Shown: piece by piece, positions 1-7,823 of the stretch | Layout of the letters: each line of letters opens with the position of its first letter | Position numbering within the stretch: position 1 is the first letter of the stretch | Origin: an uncultured Desulfuromonadales bacterium | GTDB lineage: Bacteria; Desulfobacterota; Desulfuromonadia; Desulfuromonadales; Geopsychrobacteraceae | Reading direction: 5' to 3' | Assembly (NCBI GenBank): GCA_945788205.1 | Contig: CALZLE010000207.1 | Span: forward strand, 1-20,735 | Length of the DNA: 20,735 nt | Position numbers and translations under genes: made by a program | Notes under the pieces: model-generated | The model's input: only the letters and a program-made list of their open reading frames with translations | Databases searched by the model: none | Told to the model about the DNA's origin: nothing

Positions 1-127
1 GATAGTTCTCCACAATCCCGGCCGTACGGTACTCTTCAAATCCTAGCTCGGGATATCTGTGAAAACCCCTTCTTAAATCAGTGAGTTCCCTCTTCAGCTC
101 TCCGATGCGCTTTTTTATTTTGTCCAT
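1..127 (-). CDS. M20-family amidohydrolase/peptidase, N-terminal fragment (runs off the window)
   Basis: The reverse complement from an ATG at 127 reads through the window edge without a stop (42 codons). It begins MDKIKKRIGELKREL and continues with HRYPELGFEEYRTAG. The block H-R-Y-P-E-L-G-F-x-E is the characteristic N-terminal motif of M20-type aminoacylase/amidohydrolase enzymes (hippurate hydrolase, N-acyl amino acid and indole-acetyl-amino-acid hydrolases), which hydrolyse N-acyl amides with two metal ions. The metal-binding residues lie further on and are not in the window, so the substrate cannot be given. A GGGG tract precedes the ATG. A second in-frame ATG at 148 would add seven residues but lies at the edge of the neighbouring repeat element, so 127 is preferred. 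Family call fairly sure; exact enzyme unknown. Confidence 0.75.
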   Translation of the reverse strand, partial: MDKIKKRIGELKRELTDLRRGFHRYPELGFEEYRTAGIVENY

Positions 128-147
128 TGCCCCGCGCGCCGATTTCA

Positions 148-563
148 TTTCTTTGCTTGTCCAAAGAAACGGAAACAAAGAAAGACACCCCGAACTCCTT
201 GCCCGCTGGAAGCGGGTTCCCTCCGCAGCAGAGTCAACCGCTGCGCCTTCGCCATTCGCTTCGCTCAACTCTCCGGCTTTTTGCAGCGCTTGTCTCCGCC
301 GCTCCGGCGTCGTCACACGGGGGTGGGGCAGATCCATAGTTTTTATTTTGGTTTTAATTCCCCCTTTGGCTTCCGCCGGAGTGGAGTAGGTTTTTCAGGA
401 GTTTTGCCGTGAGCCTAAGCGAAGCGCATGTGAACGGCCCCGAATTGATCGCGTAACGCAGGTTCCCGCGAAGCGGGCGGAAACAACTTGGGGCACCTTT
501 TTCTGCTTACTCTTTTGTGGTGAGACAAAAGAGTAAGGCGTCTGGCGGGACGTAACCCGCCGG
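148..563. repeat. Large imperfect inverted-repeat intergenic element with terminal hairpins
   Basis: This gene-free stretch lies between the amidohydrolase and trmO. Its two halves share the same ordered blocks in opposite orientation. From outside inward these are: a strong hairpin (8-bp stem 148-155/162-169 on the left; 13-bp stem 506-518/525-537 on the right); a CACCCC block (186-191, against GGGGCACC 490-497); a GCCCGC...GCGGG block (201-220 against 461-480); CGCTTCGCT (257-265 against its complement 418-426); and CTCCGGCG (302-309 against 374-381). The centre, about 325-359, is T-rich. A further GC stem sits at 544-549/556-561, just before the trmO stop. Short reading frames inside have no recognisable domains. 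I recall similar blocks between genes in other proteobacteria, but cannot verify this here. No transposase is present, so any mobility would need help from elsewhere. Confidence 0.65.
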
Positions 564-574
564 TCCTGAAGGTT

Positions 575-1279
575 TTAAGTTTTTTCAATTCCAGTAACAA
601 TCACCCTCTCCTTCTCAACCAGCCAACGGACATTATACAAATCGAGCAACACCCCATACTCCCGCCCCACATCAGTGCCCTGCTTATAGGCTGGTCGCGG
701 ATCAAGCGCCAACGTTTCACATATCAACGTTTCCAGTTCTGGAGCCTGTTCAGCAAAGCCATCCAGCTGTTGTTGGGCTTCAGATGAAAACTCAACCTTT
801 AGCGACGCTGCTGGTGCACGATCGGCAAAACCACCTTGCGCCTCGCTGATGCCATCAGTGTAAGGAAGGTAGGGTTTGATATCAAGAATCGGCGTCCCGT
901 CGATCAGGTCGGCACCCTGCACTTCTAACACCACTTTGCCGTCGCTATTGTCGATCGATAAAAGCTTCACTGCTGACAGGCCGATCGGGTTGGGTCGAAA
1001 CGGTGAGCGGCAGGAAAAGACCCCGACCCGTTTGTTGCCACCCAACCTTGGTGGGCGGACCGTCGGTTTCCAGCCTTGCTCATAAGTTTGGTGAAACAGA
1101 AAGATCAACCAGATGTGGCTAAAGCCTTCCAGTCCGCGAACCGCTTCGGGACTGGCAAACTCTGGATGAAACTCCACTTGAGCGCGCACCGTTGGCGCCA
1201 GCCCCGGTTGTCGTGGGGTGGCGAACTTCTCCCGGTAAGGGGTCCGGATGGTGGCAACTGGGGTGACCTGGTAGTTCAT
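575..1279 (-). CDS. trmO: tRNA (N6-threonylcarbamoyladenosine(37)-N6)-methyltransferase TrmO
   Basis: TrmO (TsaA/YaeB/VirR family) uses S-adenosylmethionine to N6-methylate t6A37 to m6t6A in tRNAs reading ACY codons, fine-tuning decoding in the cytoplasm. The 234-residue product matches the usual length of about 235. The N-terminal half carries the family's beta-barrel motifs: the start YQVTPVATIRTPY, GLEGFSHIWLIFLFH, the SAM-site block SPFRPNPIGLS, and DGTPILDIKPYLPYTD. The C-terminal part (NVRWLVEKERVIVTGIEKT) fits the family's second domain. The start at 1279 was chosen because MNYQVTPV matches the family N-terminus and GGGAT lies about 8 bases upstream; the longer frame to 1330 runs into the upstream gene. 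It starts 13 bases after the stop of the DMT transporter gene, so the two are probably co-transcribed. The stop codon lies about 12 bases from the inverted-repeat element. Confidence 0.93.
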   Translation of the reverse strand: MNYQVTPVATIRTPYREKFATPRQPGLAPTVRAQVEFHPEFASPEAVRGLEGFSHIWLIFLFHQTYEQGWKPTVRPPRLGGNKRVGVFSCRSPFRPNPIGLSAVKLLSIDNSDGKVVLEVQGADLIDGTPILDIKPYLPYTDGISEAQGGFADRAPAASLKVEFSSEAQQQLDGFAEQAPELETLICETLALDPRPAYKQGTDVGREYGVLLDLYNVRWLVEKERVIVTGIEKT

Positions 1280-1292
1280 CGTATATCCCGTG

Positions 1293-2201
1293 TCAGGTTG
1301 TCGGCTGTACCAGCGGCGTGCGGTGGCCATAACTGCTCAACCAGACCCCGCAGAAAACCAGCCCGCAGGCCAGCCACTGTGAAAAGTTCAGCCGGTCGCC
1401 GAGGATCAGCATGCCGAGGATGACGCCGAACACCGGAATGAGGTTGACGTAGCCTGCAGCCTGACTGGCGGGGATACGACTGACAGCGTAATTATAACAG
1501 CCGTAAGCGATCAGGGTGATGAAGGTCCCCAGGTAGATCACCGACAGTGCTGGAACTGTTTGCCACTGATTGGGAAAGCCAATGTCTGGCAGTAGCAGAA
1601 ATGGAAAGAAAAATAGGCTGCCGAGGAACGCCTGCACGGCAGTCAAAAACAGCGGCGAATAGTTCTCTGTCAGGTGCTTTAACGAAACCGTGTAGCCGGC
1701 GGCACAGACCATGGCGAGAAATTCGCAGAAATTGCCCAGCAGTGGGTTCGGGGCAGCACTACTGCTGTCACTGGCCAGACTCAGCCAGATGGCTCCGAGG
1801 ATGGCCAGTGAGAAGCCGAGCAAGGTCTGGCGACTGATTTTTTCTTTTAACCAGGCCCAGGCGAGGATGGCGACCAGTAGCGGCAGCATCGCGGTAATCA
1901 TCCCAGCTTGCGATGCGCTGGTCAGTTCAAGCGCCTTTGCTTCAAACAGAAAATAGAGGCAGGGTTCACAGACCGCCATAATCAGCAGGTATTTAAAATC
2001 TTTTCTGCGCCAGTTCTGTTTGCGAAATCCGGGCACGAAGGGCAAAAAGCAGATGCTGGCGATCAGCATCCGGCCGAAAATCACCTGCATCGGATGGTAG
2101 CCGCGAAAGGCCAGCTTAAGGGCGACAAAAGAGCTGGCCCAGAGCAGCATTGCCAGAATCAGGCTGATGACCGGCAAAAGCCGACGGGTGTTTTCGGTCA
2201 C
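1293..2201 (-). CDS. DMT-superfamily (EamA) transporter
   Basis: A 302-residue hydrophobic inner-membrane protein with the two-fold EamA architecture: two tandem blocks of about five helices each (roughly residues 10-145 and 155-290). Motifs typical of the family include LLWASSFVALKLAF in helix 1, the loop YHPMQVIFGRML, and the mirrored SRIPASQAAGYVNLIPVFG in the second half. Members export amino acids, nucleotides or other small metabolites, but the substrate cannot be read from sequence. I chose a GTG start at 2201, since GGAG lies six bases upstream and the protein then begins just before helix 1. The ATG frame upstream to 2414 would overlap the end of the fusion gene by nearly 100 bases and adds 71 residues unlike the family. 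It sits 115 bases after the fusion gene and 13 bases before trmO. Role in lipid or tRNA metabolism is not implied. Confidence 0.85.
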   Translation of the reverse strand: MTENTRRLLPVISLILAMLLWASSFVALKLAFRGYHPMQVIFGRMLIASICFLPFVPGFRKQNWRRKDFKYLLIMAVCEPCLYFLFEAKALELTSASQAGMITAMLPLLVAILAWAWLKEKISRQTLLGFSLAILGAIWLSLASDSSSAAPNPLLGNFCEFLAMVCAAGYTVSLKHLTENYSPLFLTAVQAFLGSLFFFPFLLLPDIGFPNQWQTVPALSVIYLGTFITLIAYGCYNYAVSRIPASQAAGYVNLIPVFGVILGMLILGDRLNFSQWLACGLVFCGVWLSSYGHRTPLVQPTT

Positions 2202-2316
2202 AAAATTCTCCGCAAAGACGGCGTTTAAATACGCAGGTAAAGATAGGCCGCTTCGGATTGTGAAACCAGAAAAAAGTTGCTGCGATTCGATTTTGCTCAG
2301 CCACCGATAAGTCTGA

Positions 2317-5139
2317 TTATTCTTGACCCAGATCCGGTTCACCGCAAAAACGCAGGATATGGTTTCGGGAGTAATCGCGTAGTTTGAGTGCGCCCGTCCA
2401 GGAGTCGGTGACATCCGCTTTTTCTAGCTCACGGCGACTGACAGCCGGGCCGATTTGAATGCGGATTGCACCGCGATGGAGAAACTTGTCATTACCGCGC
2501 AAGATAGAACGCGTGCCGCGAATGGCGATCGGTACCAGCGGCAGATCAGCTTCGCTGGCCGCGACAAAAGCACCCATGTGGAAGGGGCGCAGTCCGGGGA
2601 TTCGAGTGAAGGTTCCTTCCGGAAAGAATAGTAGTGATCGGCCTCCAGCTGCACGTTGACCCAGGTAGCGGGCGTCCTCTACCCCTTTCTGCTTGTCGAA
2701 CCGTTCAACAAATTCGGTTCCGATCCGCTGCAGCGGGACGCGTAGCAACGCGCTCTCGGCAAGCTCCCGCTTGGCAACAAAGCCGAAATGTTCAGGTAGG
2801 GCGGCGATCAATGCATATCCATCCAGGTAGCTGGCGTGGTTGGCAACCAGCAGGCAGGGGCCTCGCGGCAGCTGTTCCTGCCCCTGTACCTGCAGCGGCG
2901 GCAGGGTCAATCGGGCCAAAAGGCGCAGAGTGTGGTGGATAAATGACCAGCGAGCCTGAGGGGTTGGCAACAGCAGTATGGCCAAATAGACCGGTGGGAT
3001 CAACAGGTAGAACAGCCCCCAGCACCAGAGCGTAAAAGTAGCTCCAGCTGCGGTGTGACGGGCTCGGCGCAGCTGACCGGAAAACCCGATTATTGCCAGT
3101 TTCAGATACTGTTGCCAGGGTTTCTGCTGTCGGCTGAGCAGACCTTGCTCGTATAACTCGCGGGCAGCCGAACGGCGGAGCTTTCCGCTGGAGGTTTTCG
3201 GGATAGTTTTTGGCGCGACCAGCAACAGGTCGTGTGGCGGGTTGCCGACCAGTTGGATTGCCAACGCGTTGATTTGGGTTCGCAGCTCGGCTTGCCGATG
3301 CTGGTTTTCTTCTCGGGTTTCTGCCATCAGGATCAGCCGTTCGCTACCACTGTGGGGATCACGACTGCCGAAAACCACAACGTTTCCTTTCCGGATTCCC
3401 GGCAGCTCAGCGACTGCTTCTTCCAGTTCCTGCGGATAGATGTTTCGTCCGGCAATGATGACCAAATCCTTGCTGCGTCCGGTGAGGTAGATATCTCCGG
3501 CGCAGATGTAGCCCAGGTCGCCAGAATCGAGCCAGTCGCCGTCAAACAGCTTGGTTGTTGCTTCCGGATTGCGGAAGTAGCCGCTGCAGGCCGAGGGGCC
3601 GCGAAATTGTACCCGGCCCTCGCGACGTTCCGGCAGTTCGTGCCCGGCCCGGTCAACGATGCGGATTTCATGGTTCGGCAGCGGCCGGCCGCAGGCGACG
3701 AAGCGCTGGCTGTTATCACTATCGCCGGGAACCGACTCCGCATGCCCGCTGCGGGAAAAAACTTCTCGGTCGACGACATCGATCAATGGTCCGCGCCCGA
3801 TAGGAGAAAAGGCCAGGCCGACTGAATTTTCAGCCATTCCGTAAACTGGCATCATCGCTTCGCGCCGGAAGCCGTAGCGGTTAAAACGCTCGCAGAAGCG
3901 CTCGATACTGTTGGGACTGACTGCTTCTGCACCGTTGAATGCGCAGCGCCAGGAGGAAAGGTCCAGGCCGGCAAGTTCTTCATCCTGCAGTCGCGACAGG
4001 CAGATTTCATAGGCAAAATTAGGAGCCGGCGACAAGGTGCCGCGGTAGCGGTGAATGGCCTGCAGCCAGCGCACCGGCCGGGTCAGAAAGTCGAGCGGTG
4101 ACATCAACACCAGTTGGCTGGCGAAGTAGAGGCTGGAAAGCCAGCAGCCGATCAGCCCCATGTCGTGGTAGAGCGGCAACCAGCTGACCACCACATCGGT
4201 ATCATCGACCTGAACCGCCCGACCCATGGCGCGGATATTTTCCAGCAGGTTGGCATGACTGAGGATGACCCCTTTAGGGTTGCCGGTTGAGCCGGAGGTG
4301 TATTGCAGGAAGGCAGTGTCATTTGCCTGGAGCCGCGGAGCAATGAATGAATTGTTGCTGTTCGTCAGTTCAGCAACTGTCCGCAGGGTGCGCAACTGCG
4401 GCAGGCTCGATTTGAGTAAGCGACCGAACAATAGCGCCTCCGGCATGGTAATCAAGTGGGTTGCGCCGCAGTTGTCGAGAATCACCCGTTGCCGCTTCAG
4501 GTGGTCTTCCATTTGTGCTTTACGGGTCGGGGGGTAGATCGGTACCGGCACCCCGCCGGCCAACAGGACCCCCCAGAAGGCAAAGAAATAGTCAGCTTCG
4601 CTCGGCAGCATAATCGCTACCGGTGCACCGGTATTCAAATCCTGTTGCTGCAATCCGGCGGCTACGCGCACGGCCCCTTGGTGCAATTGACGATAGCTGA
4701 GAACCTCGGGCTGCTGCTGATCGGTGTAAAAATGGATGTGGGGTCGGTCCGGTTGATTGGCCAGATGCCAGTCGAGAACCTCCGGTAGCGTGCGGGCGTA
4801 GTCAGGGGCCGCTTCGCTCGCTTCAATGGCCAGATTTTTCAGCTGTTCCGGGGTACCGAGTTCGCGGCCGACATCAGCCTGGAGGATCGCTCGTAACAGG
4901 TCACGGACGGTCTCGGCGTTGGCAAAATGCTGTTCATTGAGACTGATGCCGAAATGCTGCTCAAGCCGCCGCAGCAGCTCCATCCGGCCGAGGCTGTCGA
5001 ATCCCAGATCGCGATCAAGGGAGCTGTCCAGTCCGGCCCTCTCCTGCTTGTGTCCCGGGTGGAGTTCGCGACTCAGCTGCTGCAGGATCTCCAACAGCGT
5101 GTCGGCGGTCTGATCGGTCTGTTGACGGACAACAGTCAT
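2317..5139 (-). CDS. Trifunctional ACP - fatty acyl-AMP ligase (FAAL-like) - lysophospholipid acyltransferase fusion
   Basis: A 940-residue protein with three parts. Residues 1-90 are an acyl carrier domain with the phosphopantetheine motif GFDSL (Ser49). Residues about 110-670 are an AMP-forming adenylate ligase: P-loop TSGSTGNPKG (281-290), LPLYHDMGLIG (321-330), YGMAE (433-437), the hinge region GRSKDLVIIAGRN and catalytic-lysine motif PKTSSGKLRR (Lys653). The YHDMGLIG block is typical of fatty acyl-AMP ligases, which load acyl-ACP rather than acyl-CoA. After hydrophobic helices (about 700-725) comes a PlsC-type acyltransferase with NHASYLDG (HX4D, 768-773) and FPEGTF (839-844). Inferred activity: activate a free fatty acid, load it on the internal ACP and transfer it to a lysolipid at the membrane. 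E. coli Aas combines ligase and acyltransferase in the opposite order. The start at 5139 has GGGAG five bases upstream; an ATG at 5151 is possible but its ribosome site is too close. Confidence 0.88.
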   Translation of the reverse strand: MTVVRQQTDQTADTLLEILQQLSRELHPGHKQERAGLDSSLDRDLGFDSLGRMELLRRLEQHFGISLNEQHFANAETVRDLLRAILQADVGRELGTPEQLKNLAIEASEAAPDYARTLPEVLDWHLANQPDRPHIHFYTDQQQPEVLSYRQLHQGAVRVAAGLQQQDLNTGAPVAIMLPSEADYFFAFWGVLLAGGVPVPIYPPTRKAQMEDHLKRQRVILDNCGATHLITMPEALLFGRLLKSSLPQLRTLRTVAELTNSNNSFIAPRLQANDTAFLQYTSGSTGNPKGVILSHANLLENIRAMGRAVQVDDTDVVVSWLPLYHDMGLIGCWLSSLYFASQLVLMSPLDFLTRPVRWLQAIHRYRGTLSPAPNFAYEICLSRLQDEELAGLDLSSWRCAFNGAEAVSPNSIERFCERFNRYGFRREAMMPVYGMAENSVGLAFSPIGRGPLIDVVDREVFSRSGHAESVPGDSDNSQRFVACGRPLPNHEIRIVDRAGHELPERREGRVQFRGPSACSGYFRNPEATTKLFDGDWLDSGDLGYICAGDIYLTGRSKDLVIIAGRNIYPQELEEAVAELPGIRKGNVVVFGSRDPHSGSERLILMAETREENQHRQAELRTQINALAIQLVGNPPHDLLLVAPKTIPKTSSGKLRRSAARELYEQGLLSRQQKPWQQYLKLAIIGFSGQLRRARHTAAGATFTLWCWGLFYLLIPPVYLAILLLPTPQARWSFIHHTLRLLARLTLPPLQVQGQEQLPRGPCLLVANHASYLDGYALIAALPEHFGFVAKRELAESALLRVPLQRIGTEFVERFDKQKGVEDARYLGQRAAGGRSLLFFPEGTFTRIPGLRPFHMGAFVAASEADLPLVPIAIRGTRSILRGNDKFLHRGAIRIQIGPAVSRRELEKADVTDSWTGALKLRDYSRNHILRFCGEPDLGQE

Positions 5140-5190
5140 CACCGCTCCCATACCCTGCCGGCGGTTGCATTAAATGACAACTCTGTCTCT

Positions 5191-5219
5191 ATTTTATCAA
5201 GAATTAAGCGTTTTTTCAG
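5191..5219 (-). promoter_or_regulatory. Candidate sigma70 promoter for the ACP-FAAL-LPLAT gene
   Basis: On the minus strand CTGAAA (5214-5219, 4/6 to consensus) is followed after 17 bases by TAAAAT (5191-5196, 5/6). It lies in the short gap between the FRG gene and the fusion gene and would give a leader of about 45 bases. Matched by eye only. Confidence 0.35.
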
Positions 5220-5232
5220 GCCGCAGGGCTGT

Positions 5233-6015
5233 TCAGTTTTTTGGGCTGTATTGTCGCTTTAACCAGCTGCTCAAACCGTCCAGCCCCGGGAACAGAACCC
5301 TTTCGGTGATATTGGCCTGATCAAGCTTGTCGCGGATTTCCCACTTCATTTCTGCCGGAATAATGATGCGTCGCCAGAAACTCGGGTGATTCTGTAGCCA
5401 GCGGCTCAGCACCCCGGATGCTTCGGGCATGACCGAGAACAGGGCAAACTGGTTGCTGATGCGGTCGTCAATGGAAGGAGGTTCAAAAAAGATCGGATAA
5501 TCACCCCCAAGTTTGCTGAATTCTGGCAGGTCCGGGATACTTTCGGTCAACATCCTAACGGTGAAAACGTTGGCACCCTCTTCTGCCAGTTGGTCCTGCA
5601 GGTGTTGCGGTAACTGCTGATGGGTCTTCGAGTAGTCGATGCTCCAGATCACCCCGTCAATATTGAATTTCTGCAGGTTGGCGGTGGCAAAATGCAGCGC
5701 AACGTACGGAGAGTAGGTCCAGTCGATCAGCCGGGTCGGCAGACCGTAGTGCTGAGCCACCGACAGCCAGTGCCAGATCGAATCCTGCTCAACAACATTG
5801 CGGCGGGCGTATTTTTTGAAATTGCGCAGCAAGTGCGGTTCCAAAGAAGCATAATCGCCACCGAGTCGGGTCAGGGTTGTCTCCAGCTCATAGTCGGCAT
5901 TTGAGAGACCGCGAAAAGCATAGCGCGAACGGAAACGTCCCAGATTTTCATTCCAGGAATCGGCAAACAATTCATCCTGCAACTGAGCCCAGCTGCTGAC
6001 AATCACGTCTTGCAT
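5233..6015 (-). CDS. FRG-domain protein
   Basis: A 260-residue soluble protein made up almost entirely of an FRG domain, a family named after its N-terminal (F/Y)RG motif and, as far as I recall, without an assigned biochemical function. Diagnostic parts are YAFRGLSNADYELETTLTR (FRG at residues 34-36), AQHYGLPTRLIDWTYSPYVA (87-106, the most conserved block), DDRISNQFALFSV (183-195) and the C-terminal RIIIPAEMKWEIRD with LFPGLDGLSSWLK. There is no signal peptide or membrane segment. The ATG at 6015 has GGAG six bases upstream. It starts 16 bases after the zinc-ribbon/HEAGH gene, so the two form a transcription unit. FRG proteins often turn up in accessory regions, which makes a stress or conflict role possible, but nothing here demonstrates it. 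Family call is firm, function unknown. Confidence 0.85.
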   Translation of the reverse strand: MQDVIVSSWAQLQDELFADSWNENLGRFRSRYAFRGLSNADYELETTLTRLGGDYASLEPHLLRNFKKYARRNVVEQDSIWHWLSVAQHYGLPTRLIDWTYSPYVALHFATANLQKFNIDGVIWSIDYSKTHQQLPQHLQDQLAEEGANVFTVRMLTESIPDLPEFSKLGGDYPIFFEPPSIDDRISNQFALFSVMPEASGVLSRWLQNHPSFWRRIIIPAEMKWEIRDKLDQANITERVLFPGLDGLSSWLKRQYSPKN

Positions 6016-6031
6016 CGTCTTCTCCGTTTAT

Positions 6032-6799
6032 TTATTCAGCGATCTTTTGGGTTGATGTTTCTGGTTTTCTGAATTGCAGATACAGCTGATATCCAGCCCA
6101 AAGCATGGCGGTAACCATAAAAAGCGAACCAAAACCGTGGGCAAGCTTGGCCAACAAATGATCATGGCGTAGCAGGCCGGTTTCGGTCAGCAGGTATTCC
6201 CAATCGTGAAACCCGTAAGGGGAGGAATTGCCGGTATTGCCGCCAAGCAACGGCAATACACCGGCCCGTGCATCGTTTATATAGGGGGCAAGGTCAAGGA
6301 GGTTTTCCCCAAACCACCAGACACAGACCGCCGCGCCGAAGGGGTCACGTGTTTTCACCAGCAGGACCATGCCGCAGACCATCGGCACCAGTAACTGTGT
6401 CAAAGACCCCCCCAGTGAACTCATAAAGCTACCCAGCGGACGAAAAATTAAGTGTCCGGCTTCGTGAAAAGGTAGATTTATCAAATGTAACAGGCTTTCA
6501 CCGGCCGTATTGCTGGCGATGCTGACGAACATCAGCTTTGTTCCCCAGATGATCATTCCCAGCAGGATCAAACTTCGGCCCCAGAAGAGAAGGCTGTTGC
6601 TTTCTCCCGGATCGGGCAAGAATAGGTCGCGTAGCGTACTGTGGGTTTGGCCCCTGTTCCGGCCAGAATTTGCGTAAGCAATTTCAGAGATTTGCTCTGT
6701 TGGGCCTGCCTCTGATTTGATTTTGGCAAAGATCACCCCGCAACGTGAGCAGTCTTCAAGGCCAGGCAAATTGTTATGCCCGCATTTTGGACAGATCAT
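6032..6799 (-). CDS. Zinc-ribbon membrane protein with an HEAGH (M50-like) motif
   Basis: A 255-residue protein. The N-terminus is a zinc ribbon with two CxxC pairs (CPKCG at residues 3-7, CSRCG at 17-21). A polar linker follows, then a membrane part with hydrophobic stretches at about 72-95, 130-150 and 222-243. HEAGH at 112-116 is an HExxH metal site of the sort seen in site-2-protease-like M50 peptidases. The later NLLDLAPYINDARAG (167-181) could supply a third ligand through an Asp, but the canonical M50 third-ligand motif is not clear. HDWEYLL (198-204) is also distinctive; I recall uncharacterised proteobacterial membrane proteins with this layout. The start at 6799 is set by a strong GGAGG four bases upstream; a frame extending to 6832 lacks such a site. 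First gene of a pair with the FRG protein. Proteolysis is plausible, not shown. Confidence 0.75.
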   Translation of the reverse strand: MICPKCGHNNLPGLEDCSRCGVIFAKIKSEAGPTEQISEIAYANSGRNRGQTHSTLRDLFLPDPGESNSLLFWGRSLILLGMIIWGTKLMFVSIASNTAGESLLHLINLPFHEAGHLIFRPLGSFMSSLGGSLTQLLVPMVCGMVLLVKTRDPFGAAVCVWWFGENLLDLAPYINDARAGVLPLLGGNTGNSSPYGFHDWEYLLTETGLLRHDHLLAKLAHGFGSLFMVTAMLWAGYQLYLQFRKPETSTQKIAE

Positions 6800-6901
6800 T
6801 TTTCCTCCGGGAAACGGTTGTAGAAAGGCCACATCTCTGTAAGAAACAAAGTTGGCAATCGTGGTTTTGTTTGTCTATTCTCCCCAGATTTTAATTTTCC
6901 A

Positions 6902-6929
6902 GCTATATCATAACCACTGGCCATCTCAA
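6902..6929 (-). promoter_or_regulatory. Possible promoter for the zinc-ribbon/FRG gene pair
   Basis: On the minus strand TTGAGA (6924-6929, 5/6) and TATAGC (6902-6907, 4/6) are separated by 16 bases. The site lies in the 272-base gap between the divergent zinc-ribbon gene and trhA. Nothing else in that gap stands out except a small tandem GGTAAAAG repeat near 6965-6985. Weak, by-eye call. Confidence 0.28.
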
Positions 6930-7071
6930 AAGAAAAACCAGTGACTTACCGATGATTGGCGGTAGGTAAAAGATTGGTAAAAGCATCTTCCTCCACCTGC
7001 CTTTTGCCTCTCTCTCCGTGCTAACGTTTACGAAGCTGCTTTTAGTTGCCGTCTCGGTATGGAGAGTTTAT

Positions 7072-7728
7072 ATGAACAACTCACAACACGTCTCTGAATA
7101 TACTTGTGGCGAAGAAATTGCCAACAGCATCACCCACGGTTTCGGCAGCTTATTGTCGATCGGCGGCTTGGCGGTGCTGGTCGGTTTTGCCAGCGTGCAC
7201 GGTAACGCCTGGCACGTCACCGCCTGTAGCGTTTTTGGTGCAACCCTGATTCTTTCCTACCTCTCTTCAACCCTTTATCACAGCATTCCTCTGCCGGCGG
7301 CCAAGCGGGTTTTAAAAGTGATCGATCATTCGGCCATTTATTTGCTGATTGCCGGGACTTATACGCCCTTTACCCTGATCAGCCTGCGTGGTCCCTGGGG
7401 GTGGTCGCTGTTCGGCACAATCTGGGGATTGGCACTGCTCGGTGTTATTCTGAAAACCACGATGCTCGGCAAAATTTCCGGTATTTCCACAGCGATCTAT
7501 CTGGCGATGGGCTGGATTGTGGTGATCGCTATCAAGCCGATGTGGGCCGCGGTCGAGACCGGCGGGTTGTTGCTGCTGCTGTTTGGTGGTTTGGCCTACA
7601 GTGGCGGAGTGGTATTTTATATCTGGGACCGACTGCCGTACAATCATGCGATCTGGCATCTGTTCGTGCTGGCCGGCAGCCTCTGCCATTTCTTTGCCAT
7701 TCTTCTCTACGTTATTCCCTTCGGCTGA
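7072..7728 (+). CDS. trhA: PAQR-family membrane homeostasis protein TrhA (hemolysin III family)
   Basis: A 218-residue integral membrane protein with about seven helices, the usual size and topology of the bacterial hemolysin III/YqfA (PAQR) family. Conserved family residues are visible: EEIANSITHGFGSLLS near the N-terminus, SSTLYHSIP at the end of helix 2, IDHSAIYLLIAGTYTP in helix 3, and HLFVLAGSLCHFFA in the last helix, supplying the Ser/His/Asp/His set thought to bind a metal within the membrane. The family is linked to membrane-fluidity or membrane-energetics homeostasis; the haemolysin label is historical. The start at 7072 has GGAG seven bases upstream. The open frame extends to 7018, but the extra 18 residues do not resemble the family. 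It precedes a phosphodiesterase gene after a 95-base gap. Confidence 0.9.
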   Translation: MNNSQHVSEYTCGEEIANSITHGFGSLLSIGGLAVLVGFASVHGNAWHVTACSVFGATLILSYLSSTLYHSIPLPAAKRVLKVIDHSAIYLLIAGTYTPFTLISLRGPWGWSLFGTIWGLALLGVILKTTMLGKISGISTAIYLAMGWIVVIAIKPMWAAVETGGLLLLLFGGLAYSGGVVFYIWDRLPYNHAIWHLFVLAGSLCHFFAILLYVIPFG

Positions 7729-7823
7729 AAATTCGCAAAACAGCGATGTTATACTGAACCTCCAAGCAGCTTTTGGGGGCTTCAGTTGTTTCAATTTCGT
7801 ATCTACATTGTAAGAGGATTCGT

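Noticed and set aside
81..389. 102- and 70-residue plus-strand open frames
   Set aside because: They run across the amidohydrolase start on the other strand and the repeat arm; composition is that of the repeat, not of a protein.
415..600. 61-residue minus-strand open frame in the intergenic element
   Set aside because: It is the translation of the repeat arm, with its hairpins and GC blocks, has no domain or ribosome site, and overlaps the trmO end.
2202..2414. N-terminal extension of the DMT transporter to an ATG at 2414
   Set aside because: It would overlap the fusion gene by 98 bases, the extra residues do not look like the family, and the GTG at 2201 has a good ribosome site.
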